Assembly (NCBI RefSeq): GCF_008935075.1
Contig: NZ_CP044545.1
Span: 1,887,501-1,951,500 of the forward strand
Direction of reading: 5' to 3'
From: Pradoshia sp. D12
GTDB taxonomy: Bacteria; Bacillota; Bacilli; Bacillales; Pradoshiaceae
Length of the DNA stretch: 64,000 bases
Shown: positions 35,285-45,190 of the stretch, piece after piece
Layout of the letters: each line of letters begins with the position of its first letter
Position numbering within the stretch: position 1 is the first letter of the stretch
The notes under the pieces: generated by a model
Databases searched by the model: none
The model's input: only the letters and a program-made list of their open reading frames with translations
What the model was told of the DNA's origin: nothing
Made by a program: the position numbers and the translations under genes

Positions 35285-37030
35285 TTATATTGGGCTATTT
35301 ATTGTCTTTAATTCTTTCTCACGCAGTATTCGTTTAAGAATTTTACCTGCTGGTGATACAGGAAATACTTCAACAATCTCCAATTCTCGTATTTTTGCAT
35401 AGTGAACGACTTCCTGATTAACAAAATCGATAAGTTCTTCAACAGTTGCTGTTGCTCCCGGCTTGAGAATAACAAATGCCTTTGGGATTTCTCCCACACC
35501 TGCTGAAGGTTTGCCGATTACGGTGGCGTTGCTTACCGCAGGATGCTTAAATAGCGCATCCTCAAGCCTGCTTGGATAGACGTTATAACCTTTATAAATC
35601 AACATATCTTTTTTGCGGTCAACGATGGTGATGAATCCATCTTCGTCCAGCATTCCGATATCTCCTGTATGGAGCCAGCCATCTCTAAGCGCTTCATCTG
35701 TTTCGATGGGCTTATTATAATATCCCTTCATAATTTGTGGACCTTTTGCACATATTTCACCTGTGGATCCTACAGGTAATGGTTCGTCGCTGCTGCCATC
35801 TGCAGGGATGATTTTCACTTCTGTATCAAAAAGTGGATGTCCAACTGTTCCAATCTTTTGCAATCCAGACCACAACATAACAGTATTCGTGATCGTTGCT
35901 GTCGCTTCTGTTTGTCCATAGCCTTCTCCAATCTTGGCATTTGGGAATGTTTTTGCTAATAGTTTCATTTCCTCTTGTACTAATGGGGCGGAACCGGATC
36001 CGGCATTCTTTACAGATGAAAAATCATAATTATGTATGTCTGGATGACCGAATAAGCCATTCCACATGGATGGAGAACCGCTCACATGTGTCACTTGATA
36101 TTTTTCGATATATTCAAGAAATGTAATCGGTTTAAAACGATCAATGAGAACGACAGTGTACCCTACTAACATTGGATATGCCATACAAGAATAAACACCG
36201 GATATATGAAACAAAGGTGAAGGACTGAGTGAAATGGCTTCCTCTGTCAAACACGGGTATTTAGCTAGGTATTTGTCGATATCTTTCTCGACTCTTACTA
36301 CTTCAAGTCCATTATTGTCTGTAATTCTTGGCAATAATCCAGCCGTCCAGGCTGTCGTCTGCAGAAAACTGCTAATCAAATTAGAATGTGTAATCATAAC
36401 ACCTTTAGGTCTACCTGTTGTTCCACCCGTATACGCAATATGGACAAGATCATTTTTTGGATCAATACCTGGATCAAATTCCTCATCTACACCTGAAGTA
36501 ATCAAATCCGCTAAGCTATACCAATCCGCTCCGTAATCCTTTACATCTACTGGATTACTATATGAAAACATTTCCTGGTCTCCGGTCACAATTACCTTCT
36601 TTAAATTTAAGTTTGCTTGCAGACTTTGTATATCATCCACTGTTGATTCATGAGTAATAATAATTTCAGTATCCGAATCCTGAAGCTGAAAGCAGACATC
36701 ATCTTTTGGAAAATAAGGATTAATTGGTGAATATATAGCACCGGATAAAACAATTCCATAATAAGCAACAATATATTGAGGGCACGTTGGTAAATGAACT
36801 GAAATGACTGTACCTTTTTCTACGCCAAGCTTCTTCAATGAATAAGCAAACCGAAGGGAATCACGGTAAACCTGTTCATAGCTAATATGCGTATCACGAT
36901 AAATAAAAGCGGTTCGGTTCCCAAAACGGCTGGCACTTCCTTTTAAAATCGCTCCTACCGGCAAATTGGGATAGTCAATAGTCCTTGGCATATCTGGATC
37001 AAAAATTCGTTCATCTGACCAATTAAACAT
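35285..37030 (-). CDS. AMP-forming acyl-CoA synthetase (long-chain/branched acid-CoA ligase)
   Basis: 581 residues from the ATG at 37030 behind TTGGAGTTGA. ANL-superfamily motifs: AYTGGTTGRPKGVMITH (P-loop), EGYGQTEAT, GWLHTGDIG and DRKKDMLIYKGYNVYPSRLE with the C-terminal GKILKRIL lysine. It activates an acid to its CoA thioester at the entry of the pathway. It is the last of four genes in the dehydrogenase operon, 72 nt after the aldehyde dehydrogenase. The acid cannot be told from sequence; steroid, isoprenoid or other branched acids are candidates from context. Confidence 0.88.
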   Translation of the reverse strand: MFNWSDERIFDPDMPRTIDYPNLPVGAILKGSASRFGNRTAFIYRDTHISYEQVYRDSLRFAYSLKKLGVEKGTVISVHLPTCPQYIVAYYGIVLSGAIYSPINPYFPKDDVCFQLQDSDTEIIITHESTVDDIQSLQANLNLKKVIVTGDQEMFSYSNPVDVKDYGADWYSLADLITSGVDEEFDPGIDPKNDLVHIAYTGGTTGRPKGVMITHSNLISSFLQTTAWTAGLLPRITDNNGLEVVRVEKDIDKYLAKYPCLTEEAISLSPSPLFHISGVYSCMAYPMLVGYTVVLIDRFKPITFLEYIEKYQVTHVSGSPSMWNGLFGHPDIHNYDFSSVKNAGSGSAPLVQEEMKLLAKTFPNAKIGEGYGQTEATATITNTVMLWSGLQKIGTVGHPLFDTEVKIIPADGSSDEPLPVGSTGEICAKGPQIMKGYYNKPIETDEALRDGWLHTGDIGMLDEDGFITIVDRKKDMLIYKGYNVYPSRLEDALFKHPAVSNATVIGKPSAGVGEIPKAFVILKPGATATVEELIDFVNQEVVHYAKIRELEIVEVFPVSPAGKILKRILREKELKTINSPI

Positions 37031-37101
37031 TTTTATCAACTCCAATTGGTATTAGAATAGGTAAGCATAACTTAATAGATGTCTTCTTAGCGGGATATAT
37101 T

Positions 37102-38571
37102 TTATCCAATTTCTATTACACATGCTTTTTCCCTGGTGTATTCTATAAACGAATCTGTTCCAAAACCACTGTCTTTAAATCCTCCAAAGGGTAAATCAAT
37201 GCCAACCTGAGAATACGTATTCACCCATACATTTCCTGCATCTATCTTGCTTATTAATCGTTTTGCACGGGCAAGATCAGTCGTCCAGATTCCTGCTGCC
37301 AAACCAAAATCCGTATCATTAGCAATGGCTATAGCTTCTTCTTCGGTTTCAAATGGTATGACCACTGCTACGGGCCCAAAGATTTCTTCCTGGCATACAC
37401 GATGACGGTGGTTATCCACCTTTATTAATGTTGGCTCTACCCAATATCCGTTTTCTAACTCATGATTTCCATGTAATAAGACATTACCACCAGATTTCCC
37501 ACCTGCAATAATATCTCCTTCTTTTTCTCCAAGCTCTATATAGGAAATCACTTTCTTATATTGTGATAGATTACCGATTGGGCCCATCGTTGTCTGCATA
37601 TTTAATGTATTTCCAAGCTTCACGGATTCCATTGCCTGCTTGAATCCTTTTATTACTTCTTCAAAGATGGACTTCTGAATTAATATCCTGGATCCAGCCA
37701 CACATATTTGTCCTGCATTGCCGGTAAAAATGGAATAAGGCAATAATCTTTCCATTACTTTATCCAGGTTTGCATCCTCAAAAATAATATTTGGAGATTT
37801 ACCGCCCAATTCAAAGATGAATGGCTTTGGATTATTCGCAGTTGCCCTGGTAATTGCGCTTGCAGTAGCTTTAGAGCCAGTAAGACTGACTTTATTTATT
37901 TCCTTATTGCTTACTAAAGCATCACCGATTTCGGTTCCATATCCAGATAAGACATTTATGACACCTGGAGGTAAGATGGATGCCAAAATTTCTCCGTAGC
38001 GTAAGGAAGAAACAGACGCATGTTCAGAGGGTTTAATGATAACTGTATTGCCTGCTGCCAAAGCATAGGCGGCTTTTATTGTGAATGTAAATAGAGGGGC
38101 ATTCCATGGTGTTATCCCTACAACCACTCCTAGAGGTTCACGATACGTATAACCAAACGTTGTAGGCCCCTTTGGGATGGTATCGCCTCTGCTTGCATAA
38201 TTACAAAGCCCGGCTGCATCATACCAAATTTGTTTTAATGAAGTGATAAGCGTATAGCTTGTGTTGCTTATGACCCATCCATTGTCCTTTGTTTCCAGAG
38301 TTGCTAATTCTTCAGCATGATCAGTCAGTCGATCGCCAATTTGCCTTAATAATTCAGCACGTTGTAATGGTGGAAGGGCAGCCCAATCGGGAAATGCATT
38401 GCGGGCAGCTTGGATCGTATATTCTACGTCTTCTGTCGTGCTTTTCGGTATCCTAGCCCAAGCAATACCTGTAGAGGGATTCATACTTTCAATAAATTCA
38501 CCGGTTGAAGATGCAACAGCGTTACCGTTAATAATATTTTTATATTCTTTTAGTTCATTGATTACAGGCAT
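37102..38571 (-). CDS. NAD(P)-dependent aldehyde dehydrogenase
   Basis: 489 residues, class-1/2-like ALDH. The Rossmann site GITPWNAPL and the glutamate E254 in FELGGKSP are present, the catalytic cysteine C290 is in GNAGQICVAGSR, and the ending PFGGFKDSGFG is typical. In this operon it would oxidise the aldehyde freed by the retro-aldol step, the role of Sad in cholate degraders. It lies 48 nt after an acyl-CoA dehydrogenase gene. Confidence 0.92.
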   Translation of the reverse strand: MPVINELKEYKNIINGNAVASSTGEFIESMNPSTGIAWARIPKSTTEDVEYTIQAARNAFPDWAALPPLQRAELLRQIGDRLTDHAEELATLETKDNGWVISNTSYTLITSLKQIWYDAAGLCNYASRGDTIPKGPTTFGYTYREPLGVVVGITPWNAPLFTFTIKAAYALAAGNTVIIKPSEHASVSSLRYGEILASILPPGVINVLSGYGTEIGDALVSNKEINKVSLTGSKATASAITRATANNPKPFIFELGGKSPNIIFEDANLDKVMERLLPYSIFTGNAGQICVAGSRILIQKSIFEEVIKGFKQAMESVKLGNTLNMQTTMGPIGNLSQYKKVISYIELGEKEGDIIAGGKSGGNVLLHGNHELENGYWVEPTLIKVDNHRHRVCQEEIFGPVAVVIPFETEEEAIAIANDTDFGLAAGIWTTDLARAKRLISKIDAGNVWVNTYSQVGIDLPFGGFKDSGFGTDSFIEYTREKACVIEIG

Positions 38572-38619
38572 ACTTACTCATCCCTTCCTGTTTTTATAAA
38601 GATGGTTTAGGCTGAAAAT

Positions 38620-39756
38620 CTACCAATTAAGAGCTGTAGCTGCCTTTTCTCTATATAATCTCGAATTCCCTAGATATGTTTGATAATATTGAGCTCTTTT
38701 TAAATACAGATGACAGTCAATTTCCTCTGTTACTCCTATGCCTCCATGAATCTGAATCCCGTGTCCAGCTAAACGAAGATACGCTTCTGTAATAAATGCC
38801 CGGGCACTATTAACTGCCACTGCTGCATCTTCTGCTTTTTCATCCAGAGCCCAAACAGCATAGTAACTTAACGATCTTGCCGTCTCCAAATCCAGTTTCA
38901 TATCTGCAATTCGATGCTTGATCGCTTGAAAACGTCCGATTGGCTGGCCAAATTGAACGCGGATTTTTGCATATTCGGCACACATTTCTACGATTTTATC
39001 CATGCCTCCAACCATAATTGAAGTAAGGGCGGCGTTCAGATATAAAAGTCCTTCCTCAATGGCGTCCTCGCCTCTATGTAATTCGCCTAGAATCCGAGAG
39101 TTGGAAACGATTACATTTTTGAAGTTGACTTCTGTCAGATGACGAGTTTCATCCATCGCTTGAAGAACCCGATAATCTACACCATCATCATTTCTATCTA
39201 CAAGGACAAAAGAAATACCTTTTCCATCCGTTTCTGATTCAGAACGAACTAGCACTAGATATGTATCTGCCAGATTGCCTTCAGGAACTAATGTCTTAGA
39301 CCCGTTAAGAATCATTGAATCTCCGTCAAATTTTGCTGTCATTTGAATATCATTCAGGTTAAAACACTTTCCTGGCTCTAACCATGCAAGTGAAATGGTT
39401 CTTGAACCGTCTGCAATTCCTGGTAAGTATTTTTCTTTTTGTTCGGTTGTACCAAACTTTTCAATCATCGGTGCTGCAAATGCGACGGTTTCTAAATATA
39501 ATCCTGGTAATAATGCACGTCCTAATTCTTCGAGTACTGGAACTTGATCGACTGTAGTTAATTCAGCGCCTCCATATTCTTCTTTCACGGTGATTCCCAT
39601 ACAGCCCAATTGTGCTAGACCCTTCCATGTCTTGGTGAGTAGATTCGTATTATTTTTCGCCATCTCCCGAGCAATCTTTGTTTGCCCTCCGCCATCTAAA
39701 TATTTTCGGACCGATCCCCGAAACATTTCCTGTTCTTCATTTAAAGAAAAATCCAT
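38620..39756 (-). CDS. Acyl-CoA dehydrogenase, FadE29/ChsE2-like subunit
   Basis: 378 residues with the ACAD fold: N-terminal helices, a middle beta domain (SLAWLEPGKCF) and a C-terminal HGIQIHGGIGVTEEIDCHLYLKRAQ, a pattern of the subunit class that pairs with a second dehydrogenase. It is 21 nt downstream of a larger ACAD gene. In steroid degraders two such unlike subunits form an alpha2beta2 enzyme with only two FAD, and each pair acts on branched side chains. That pairing is inferred. Confidence 0.9.
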   Translation of the reverse strand: MDFSLNEEQEMFRGSVRKYLDGGGQTKIAREMAKNNTNLLTKTWKGLAQLGCMGITVKEEYGGAELTTVDQVPVLEELGRALLPGLYLETVAFAAPMIEKFGTTEQKEKYLPGIADGSRTISLAWLEPGKCFNLNDIQMTAKFDGDSMILNGSKTLVPEGNLADTYLVLVRSESETDGKGISFVLVDRNDDGVDYRVLQAMDETRHLTEVNFKNVIVSNSRILGELHRGEDAIEEGLLYLNAALTSIMVGGMDKIVEMCAEYAKIRVQFGQPIGRFQAIKHRIADMKLDLETARSLSYYAVWALDEKAEDAAVAVNSARAFITEAYLRLAGHGIQIHGGIGVTEEIDCHLYLKRAQYYQTYLGNSRLYREKAATALNW

Positions 39757-39777
39757 TTTTATTGCACCTCCGTTTCA

Positions 39778-40968
39778 TTAACGTAAATCCTTAGGCAATC
39801 CCAATAATCTTTCACCAATCGTATTTCTCTGTACTTCGCTTGTACCTCCGCCAATCGTAACTCCAAAGGAAGACAAGTAATCTAATTGCCAAAAAGGATT
39901 GGCCAGTGCATCTTCTTTCCATAAAACACCTTGATGCCCCTGAATGGATACAGCAAACTCAAACAAATCCTTTGTTAATTCGCTGCTCATTAATTTATCC
40001 ATCGAGCTTTCTGCACCAGGATAGCCTCTTTTCATAGAGGTAGTAATATTGCGATAATATGTTAAAAGTACACCTCGACAACGAGTATAGAGCTCAACCA
40101 TTTTTTGTCGTGTAAACGGATCTTTTATGAGCGGCTGGCCATTTTCCTTCAGTTCATTCGTTAGCAACACTAAATCAGAAAATTGCTTCTCCAGAGTGAA
40201 TATTTGTGCGCCAATTCCAGTTCGTTCATGGAGCATTAAATTAATCATTACCTTCCAGCCTTCATCAATTTCGCCAACAATTTCTTCATCATAGGCAACA
40301 GCGTCATTGAAATAGACCTCATTAAAATCATGCTTTCCATTCATTTGAATAATGGGACGTACTTCAACACCTGGTTGTTTCATATCTACTAGAAATACCG
40401 TGATTCCTTTATGCTTCTTTTCTAAATTGGAGGTTCTCGCAAGTAGAAAACAACGGTCTGCCAAATGCCCATAACTCGTCCAAACTTTTTGTCCATTGAT
40501 AATCCATTTGTCGCCCTGTTTTACAGCACTCGTTTTCAATGCAGATAAATCAGACCCGGCATTTGGTTCAGAATAACCCTGACACCATACTTCTTCAGCA
40601 TTAAGTATTTTGGGGATAAATTTCTCTCTTTGCTCTTCCGTTCCAATATCCATTAATGTCGGCCCAACCATATGGATTCCAATATAATTAATAAGATGTG
40701 GAGCTCCTGCTCTAACCATTTCCTGATGATAGATGATCTCTTCAATAACCGAGGCACTTTGACCGCCATATTTTTCTGGCCAAGCGATGGCAACCCATCC
40801 GCCATCATTCATTTTCTTCTGCCAGTCCCTCAAAAATTGAGCTTGTTCTTCTTCGTTTTCTGGCAAATCTCGTTTACCTTCGATCCAACCCTCAGGTAGA
40901 TTTTCCTCTAACCATATCCTTAATGTTCGACGGTATTCTTCCTCTTTTTTTGTAAAAGAAAAATCCAT
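39778..40968 (-). CDS. Acyl-CoA dehydrogenase, FadE28/ChsE1-like subunit
   Basis: 396 residues from the ATG at 40968 behind AAGGAGG; the longer frame with a TTG start includes the ribosome binding site. Middle domain WCQGYSEPNAGSDLSALKT, and the C-terminal IGGGTSEVQRNTIGERLLG that binds FAD across the subunit boundary. It uses oxidation of the acyl alpha-beta bond as the first step of the pathway. It heads a four-gene operon about 90 nt downstream of the shared promoter motif. Confidence 0.92.
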   Translation of the reverse strand: MDFSFTKKEEEYRRTLRIWLEENLPEGWIEGKRDLPENEEEQAQFLRDWQKKMNDGGWVAIAWPEKYGGQSASVIEEIIYHQEMVRAGAPHLINYIGIHMVGPTLMDIGTEEQREKFIPKILNAEEVWCQGYSEPNAGSDLSALKTSAVKQGDKWIINGQKVWTSYGHLADRCFLLARTSNLEKKHKGITVFLVDMKQPGVEVRPIIQMNGKHDFNEVYFNDAVAYDEEIVGEIDEGWKVMINLMLHERTGIGAQIFTLEKQFSDLVLLTNELKENGQPLIKDPFTRQKMVELYTRCRGVLLTYYRNITTSMKRGYPGAESSMDKLMSSELTKDLFEFAVSIQGHQGVLWKEDALANPFWQLDYLSSFGVTIGGGTSEVQRNTIGERLLGLPKDLR

Positions 40969-41027
40969 TTCATTATCCTCCTTCGGCAATCATCAAGCTC
41001 CTCACAAACATAACAACTATAATTTGT

Positions 41028-41073
41028 ATTTTAGTAATACAGATTTTTGAATACAATGTAGGTTTTTACATAA
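41028..41073 (-). promoter_or_regulatory. Promoter and activator motif of the acyl-CoA dehydrogenase operon
   Basis: TTATGTAAAAACCTACATTG (41073-41054) overlapping -35 TTGTAT (41056-41051), 17 nt, -10 TAAAAT (41033-41028), all on the minus strand. It is the twin of the site at 35055-35100. Confidence 0.75.
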
Positions 41074-41153
41074 TTTCTTTGTAATGAATTGAAGATTATA
41101 TACTAGTTTTTGCTGGAGAAGGAGGTAATGTGGAAGAAAGTTATATAAACAAA

Positions 41154-41172
41154 GAGAAGGCATTGCCTTCTC
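41154..41172 (-). terminator. Terminator of the PucR-type regulator gene
   Basis: GAGAAGGC / GCCTTCTC with a 3-nt loop, then TTTGTTT on the minus strand. Confidence 0.7.
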
Positions 41173-41242
41173 GTAAATGAATATATGAGGTTTTTATTTT
41201 AAACATCAATAATAATGGTGGAAAATATGTCGTAATTTGAGG

Positions 41243-43315
41243 CTAAGAAGCTTGGTTCAGTGATTTCTTAAGATAACAGGCTAGTTGAAGGCGTAAAATG
41301 TCCTCTGCGTCTTCAAATGATATACTGAGACAATCTTCAATCTTCTTTAATCTTTGGTAAAGTGTATTGATATGGATAAACAATTTAGTAGCCGTTTGTG
41401 ATGCAGATCGATTCAATTCAAAGTAAGTAATCAATGTTTCTTCGAGTTTGCTGGCTGCATGATGAGGTGTCTGTAAGGGTTCAAATACCTCCTGCAGAAA
41501 ACGGTTAATTTCTTCTTTGTCTTGATTGATAAACAACCTGTTCAGTCCAATTTTCGAGTACTCTATTATATCAGGAACTTCCTTTGAAACAAGATATGAG
41601 AGAGCCATCTCCGCCTCATTATGAGATTTACCAATCAGGGATAAATCGCTATATGTTGAACTGATTCCTCCGCAGAGTAATCTGCCCTTTTCCTCCTCAT
41701 TCCACATCACAATGGTTTGTTCTAAAATCTGCAGAATATAAGGGTATGATTTGGAATCGGGAAGGCAGAAGAGAACGATTGCTTTATTATGGTCACCGAA
41801 AATGGTTTGAATATAAAAGGATAATTCTTTTTTTAACTGAGCCACTAAACGGTGTATATAGGTGTCTAGCACTTCCTCGTCCTGATTTCCTATATACTGA
41901 AGGATTACTGAAAAAAACTCCTCCTGCTCCTTAATTCCTAATTCAGTTGCCTTAGATAATAAAGTAGTGGAATCTTTGCTCTGCAGCAATTCATAATATA
42001 ACTCTCGACGATTTTTGTAATAAAACTCGACTAAATTCTTTTTCTTAACCAGTTCAAGTGCAAGGACAGAATATCCCTGTTCTAATGCGATATGGTCTAG
42101 CTGACTTAAGGGTTCCTTTATCTCGATAATAAGACAGCCAAGAATTAAATTTTCTGTACGGATTGGATATAGACAATGGGACTCTTGCTCAGATGTAATA
42201 ATTTTGTATGGCAAACCATCTTCCATGTTTGTAATCGTACGATAAAGTTTTTGGTACGTATAAGAATAGGGCAGTTTTTTTCTTTCAGGTATGCAGCTAT
42301 TTTCGATTAGGTCTACAAATATTAATTTTTTCCCTATTATTCTGTTTAGCTCACGAATTACCTTTTTTGCCCCCTTATTCTGCAGGGATAGATTTGTTAG
42401 TGTGGAATGGATATCGTCTCTTTTGAGCAGAAGTTGATTTTGATTTTTGATATCGGTGAATAACTTTGCATTTTTAAGTGCTACACCAATTTGAGAAGAA
42501 AAGCCTTGCATCAAGTGTAAATCTTGTTCTGTTAGACTCTTACTTGATTTAACCTGGCCAAGGATCATAGCACACTCAATTTCGCCATCAACAGCTATTG
42601 GAGCTGAAATTAACGATTTGACATGACGGGGAAAGTCATAGGTAGAATCCCAATATTGATTATTTTCTGGAGAAACAGTAGCCATCTTTAATAAAAGCTT
42701 AGAAGTATCCTTCACGAGCTCCGGAGTTCCATTCATGAACATTTGTCCAATAGATCCTTCTCCTATTCTATATTTCATTTTCCAAAGTCCGTCCATAACA
42801 TGGCCAACTGAAGTCTTACAAACTATACGATCTAATTGCCGGTCATATAACCACAAAGTACCTAAGTCAGCGGTTGGAATAACTCCCATCGTATTTTTTA
42901 ATATTGCAGAAAATATTTCTTCAATATCTAACAAAGAAGTAGTCTGACAGATACTCTCTATGATTTTATCGATCTTATATCGGTTTGCATGTAAAGCATA
43001 CTCACTGTATATCGGATAAAGAAAATAATACATTAAATCCATTTCTTTATCGTCAAACTTAGTTGATTCAGATAAGCAGACGGATACTATGTATTGATTA
43101 GGATATTTGAAATAAAGATATGTTTTACGTTCCTTAACTTCCTGAGTAGATATAAAATCCATTAAGTCTATATGCACTGGCTCGAAAACACCTAAATGTT
43201 CCCCGCCCTCAATTAAAATAGAATCTGAAGTTTCAGGACTTGATAACCAAATTTGATACGGGCAATGAACACCTTTTTCCTTCAAAAATGCCTGCAAAAC
43301 ATTTTGGTTACTCAT
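41243..43315 (-). CDS. GAF-domain PucR-type transcriptional regulator of the acyl-CoA catabolic cluster
   Basis: 690 residues. A helical N-terminal sensor region, then a GAF domain at about 115-280 (DLGTLWLYDRQ, IGEGSIGQMF), a second region with CdaR-like segments, and the PucR C-terminal helix-turn-helix (about 630-690: LFIHINTLYQRLKKIEDCLSI). Such proteins are activators or repressors of catabolic genes; in this place, beside the dehydrogenase operon, it is the best candidate to bind the repeated 20-bp motif. It is read in the same direction as the dehydrogenase operon, starting 2.3 kb upstream of it, and has its own promoter. Ligand unknown. Confidence 0.85.
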   Translation of the reverse strand: MSNQNVLQAFLKEKGVHCPYQIWLSSPETSDSILIEGGEHLGVFEPVHIDLMDFISTQEVKERKTYLYFKYPNQYIVSVCLSESTKFDDKEMDLMYYFLYPIYSEYALHANRYKIDKIIESICQTTSLLDIEEIFSAILKNTMGVIPTADLGTLWLYDRQLDRIVCKTSVGHVMDGLWKMKYRIGEGSIGQMFMNGTPELVKDTSKLLLKMATVSPENNQYWDSTYDFPRHVKSLISAPIAVDGEIECAMILGQVKSSKSLTEQDLHLMQGFSSQIGVALKNAKLFTDIKNQNQLLLKRDDIHSTLTNLSLQNKGAKKVIRELNRIIGKKLIFVDLIENSCIPERKKLPYSYTYQKLYRTITNMEDGLPYKIITSEQESHCLYPIRTENLILGCLIIEIKEPLSQLDHIALEQGYSVLALELVKKKNLVEFYYKNRRELYYELLQSKDSTTLLSKATELGIKEQEEFFSVILQYIGNQDEEVLDTYIHRLVAQLKKELSFYIQTIFGDHNKAIVLFCLPDSKSYPYILQILEQTIVMWNEEEKGRLLCGGISSTYSDLSLIGKSHNEAEMALSYLVSKEVPDIIEYSKIGLNRLFINQDKEEINRFLQEVFEPLQTPHHAASKLEETLITYFELNRSASQTATKLFIHINTLYQRLKKIEDCLSISFEDAEDILRLQLACYLKKSLNQAS

Positions 43316-43598
43316 ATTTCCTCCTCTGGATATAAATTATTTTTAAAAGATATTCACGTATTCTGTCATAGGTATGAATATATTGTCTGTCTACATTATA
43401 ATATTAAATTTCCTAAAATGATTAATCAATCTTATTTATATCTGAAAATTCAGCAAAATTATACAAATACTTATCGATAAAGCTATTTCTCATATGATAA
43501 TGGCAAGTAACGTTAATTATGAAAAAGGTGATAAGTATACTATGTATATTTAATTACTATTCAGTCAGCTTTACAGGTTCTTTTACTCGAATAACAGC
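43316..43598. other. AT-rich spacer upstream of the regulator
   Basis: Holds the regulator promoter region (283 nt) and no gene that I can support. Confidence 0.5.
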
Positions 43599-43635
43599 AA
43601 AAAATCTCACAGTACTTTGACTGAGAGATTTTTTT
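43599..43635 (-). terminator. Terminator of the acyl-CoA synthetase gene
   Basis: AAAAAATCTCACAGT / ACTGAGAGATTTTTT with the loop ACTTTG; suitable for both directions. Confidence 0.85.
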
Positions 43636-43681
43636 GAATTGCTGAGCAACCATTAATCACCTAATTTAAATAGGCGTCTTC

Positions 43682-45190
43682 CTATGCCTTCACAGCATTA
43701 TCTCGCAAAGTATGTTTGAGTACTTTCCCGCTCGCATTTCGTGGTAATTCTTCTACAAAGATAATTGTCTCGGGAGCTTTATATTTCGCGAGATTTTGTT
43801 GACAGTAGGTTTGAATATGCTCCGCTGATAGATGTCGTCCCTCTTTTAGCACAATAAATGCCTTAGGAACTTCTCCATAAACAGGATGAGGAATACCCAC
43901 TACAGCAGCTTCTAATATTTCATCCAATTGATACAAAACCTCTTCAATTTCAACTGGATAGACATTTTCCCCTCCACGAATGAGCATATCTTTTTTTCGA
44001 TCAACAATATATAATAATCCGTTCTCATCTAACCGACCCAAGTCTCCGCTATACAACCATCCGTCTCTGAGTGTCATGCGAGTTGCTTCTTCATTTTTTA
44101 AATACCCTTTCATTACTTGTGGACCTTTAACAATGATTTCTCCTACAGCAAAAGGAGGAACGTCCTCTCCATCTTCACTCACGACGCGAACCTTTGTATA
44201 GGGCAAAGGCTCTCCAACTGAACCGATTTTTTCTAGTGCATAATGATCTTTTAGGGTTGTTGCCCCTGGAGAGTTTTCTGTTTGCCCATATAGATTCTGA
44301 ACCTTTACATTTGGGTAATAGGTCTTTAATCTTTTTACAAGTTCATATGGCATAGGGGCCGCTCCGTATGTAAATAACCGTAGATGTGATAAATCAGTCT
44401 CTGTCATATTAGGTGCATTTAATAACGTACTATAAATGGCGGGAACTCCAAAAAATATCGTGACTTTTTCCATCTCCATGGCTTTCAAAGTTTGTCCGAG
44501 TATAAAAGCTTCTTCAATGATGACTGTACCGCCGTTTACGATTGTTGGGATAGAAAAGCAATGACTGGCTGCACAGTGAAATAAAGGTGTAACGATTAGT
44601 GTACGATCCTCAGAAGTTGTTTCTAGTGACTGTGCCCAGATTTCAGCAATAGCTCGTACATTTTCTGCTGATAAACATACACCCTTTGGTTTACCTGTAG
44701 TTCCAGATGTATAGAAAATAACTGCAGTATCTTCTTTGTCTATGTGCTCTTGCCGGAAAGGGATAGAATGATCCTCTAAAACTGACTCTATAGTGTTTTT
44801 TTCACCAGTTTCAAGAATATCCTTAAACTGTTCCACAGTAGAACTTATTTTCTCTAGTATTGGATTTAAACGAGCATCATAGATAAGGGCCTTAGCTTCT
44901 GAATGCCGCATAATATACTCCACTTCTGGAGCTGCAAGTTTTGTGTTGATCGGCAATACTGAAAATCCACCTAATTGACAAGCGTAATAAGCAATTAAAA
45001 AGGTATCCGAATTAAATAAGTAAAGAGCTATGATATCTTCTTTTTGATATCCTTTTTGCTGAAAGAATCCTGCTAGGTTTTGTGCTTTTTGATAAAAATC
45101 TGAGTAGGTTGTTTCTTTCCCCTTAAATGAAGTAATCACGCTGCTGGGTTTTGTTTGTGCATGTTCACGTAATTGCTCAAAAATAAACAC
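43682..45190 (-). CDS. Long-chain acyl-CoA synthetase (AMP-forming)
   Basis: 502 residues. GTG start, 8 nt behind AAGGGG. ANL motifs FYTSGTTGKPKGVCLS, YGQTENS, GWLYSGDLG and DRKKDMLIRGGENVYPVE, then NASGKVLK. Stand-alone gene with its own terminator, between the regulator and a divergent acyl-CoA synthetase. A weak AAACCTA half of the shared motif lies upstream. Substrate unknown; fatty acid or aromatic acid are both possible. Confidence 0.88.
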   Translation of the reverse strand: MFIFEQLREHAQTKPSSVITSFKGKETTYSDFYQKAQNLAGFFQQKGYQKEDIIALYLFNSDTFLIAYYACQLGGFSVLPINTKLAAPEVEYIMRHSEAKALIYDARLNPILEKISSTVEQFKDILETGEKNTIESVLEDHSIPFRQEHIDKEDTAVIFYTSGTTGKPKGVCLSAENVRAIAEIWAQSLETTSEDRTLIVTPLFHCAASHCFSIPTIVNGGTVIIEEAFILGQTLKAMEMEKVTIFFGVPAIYSTLLNAPNMTETDLSHLRLFTYGAAPMPYELVKRLKTYYPNVKVQNLYGQTENSPGATTLKDHYALEKIGSVGEPLPYTKVRVVSEDGEDVPPFAVGEIIVKGPQVMKGYLKNEEATRMTLRDGWLYSGDLGRLDENGLLYIVDRKKDMLIRGGENVYPVEIEEVLYQLDEILEAAVVGIPHPVYGEVPKAFIVLKEGRHLSAEHIQTYCQQNLAKYKAPETIIFVEELPRNASGKVLKHTLRDNAVKA

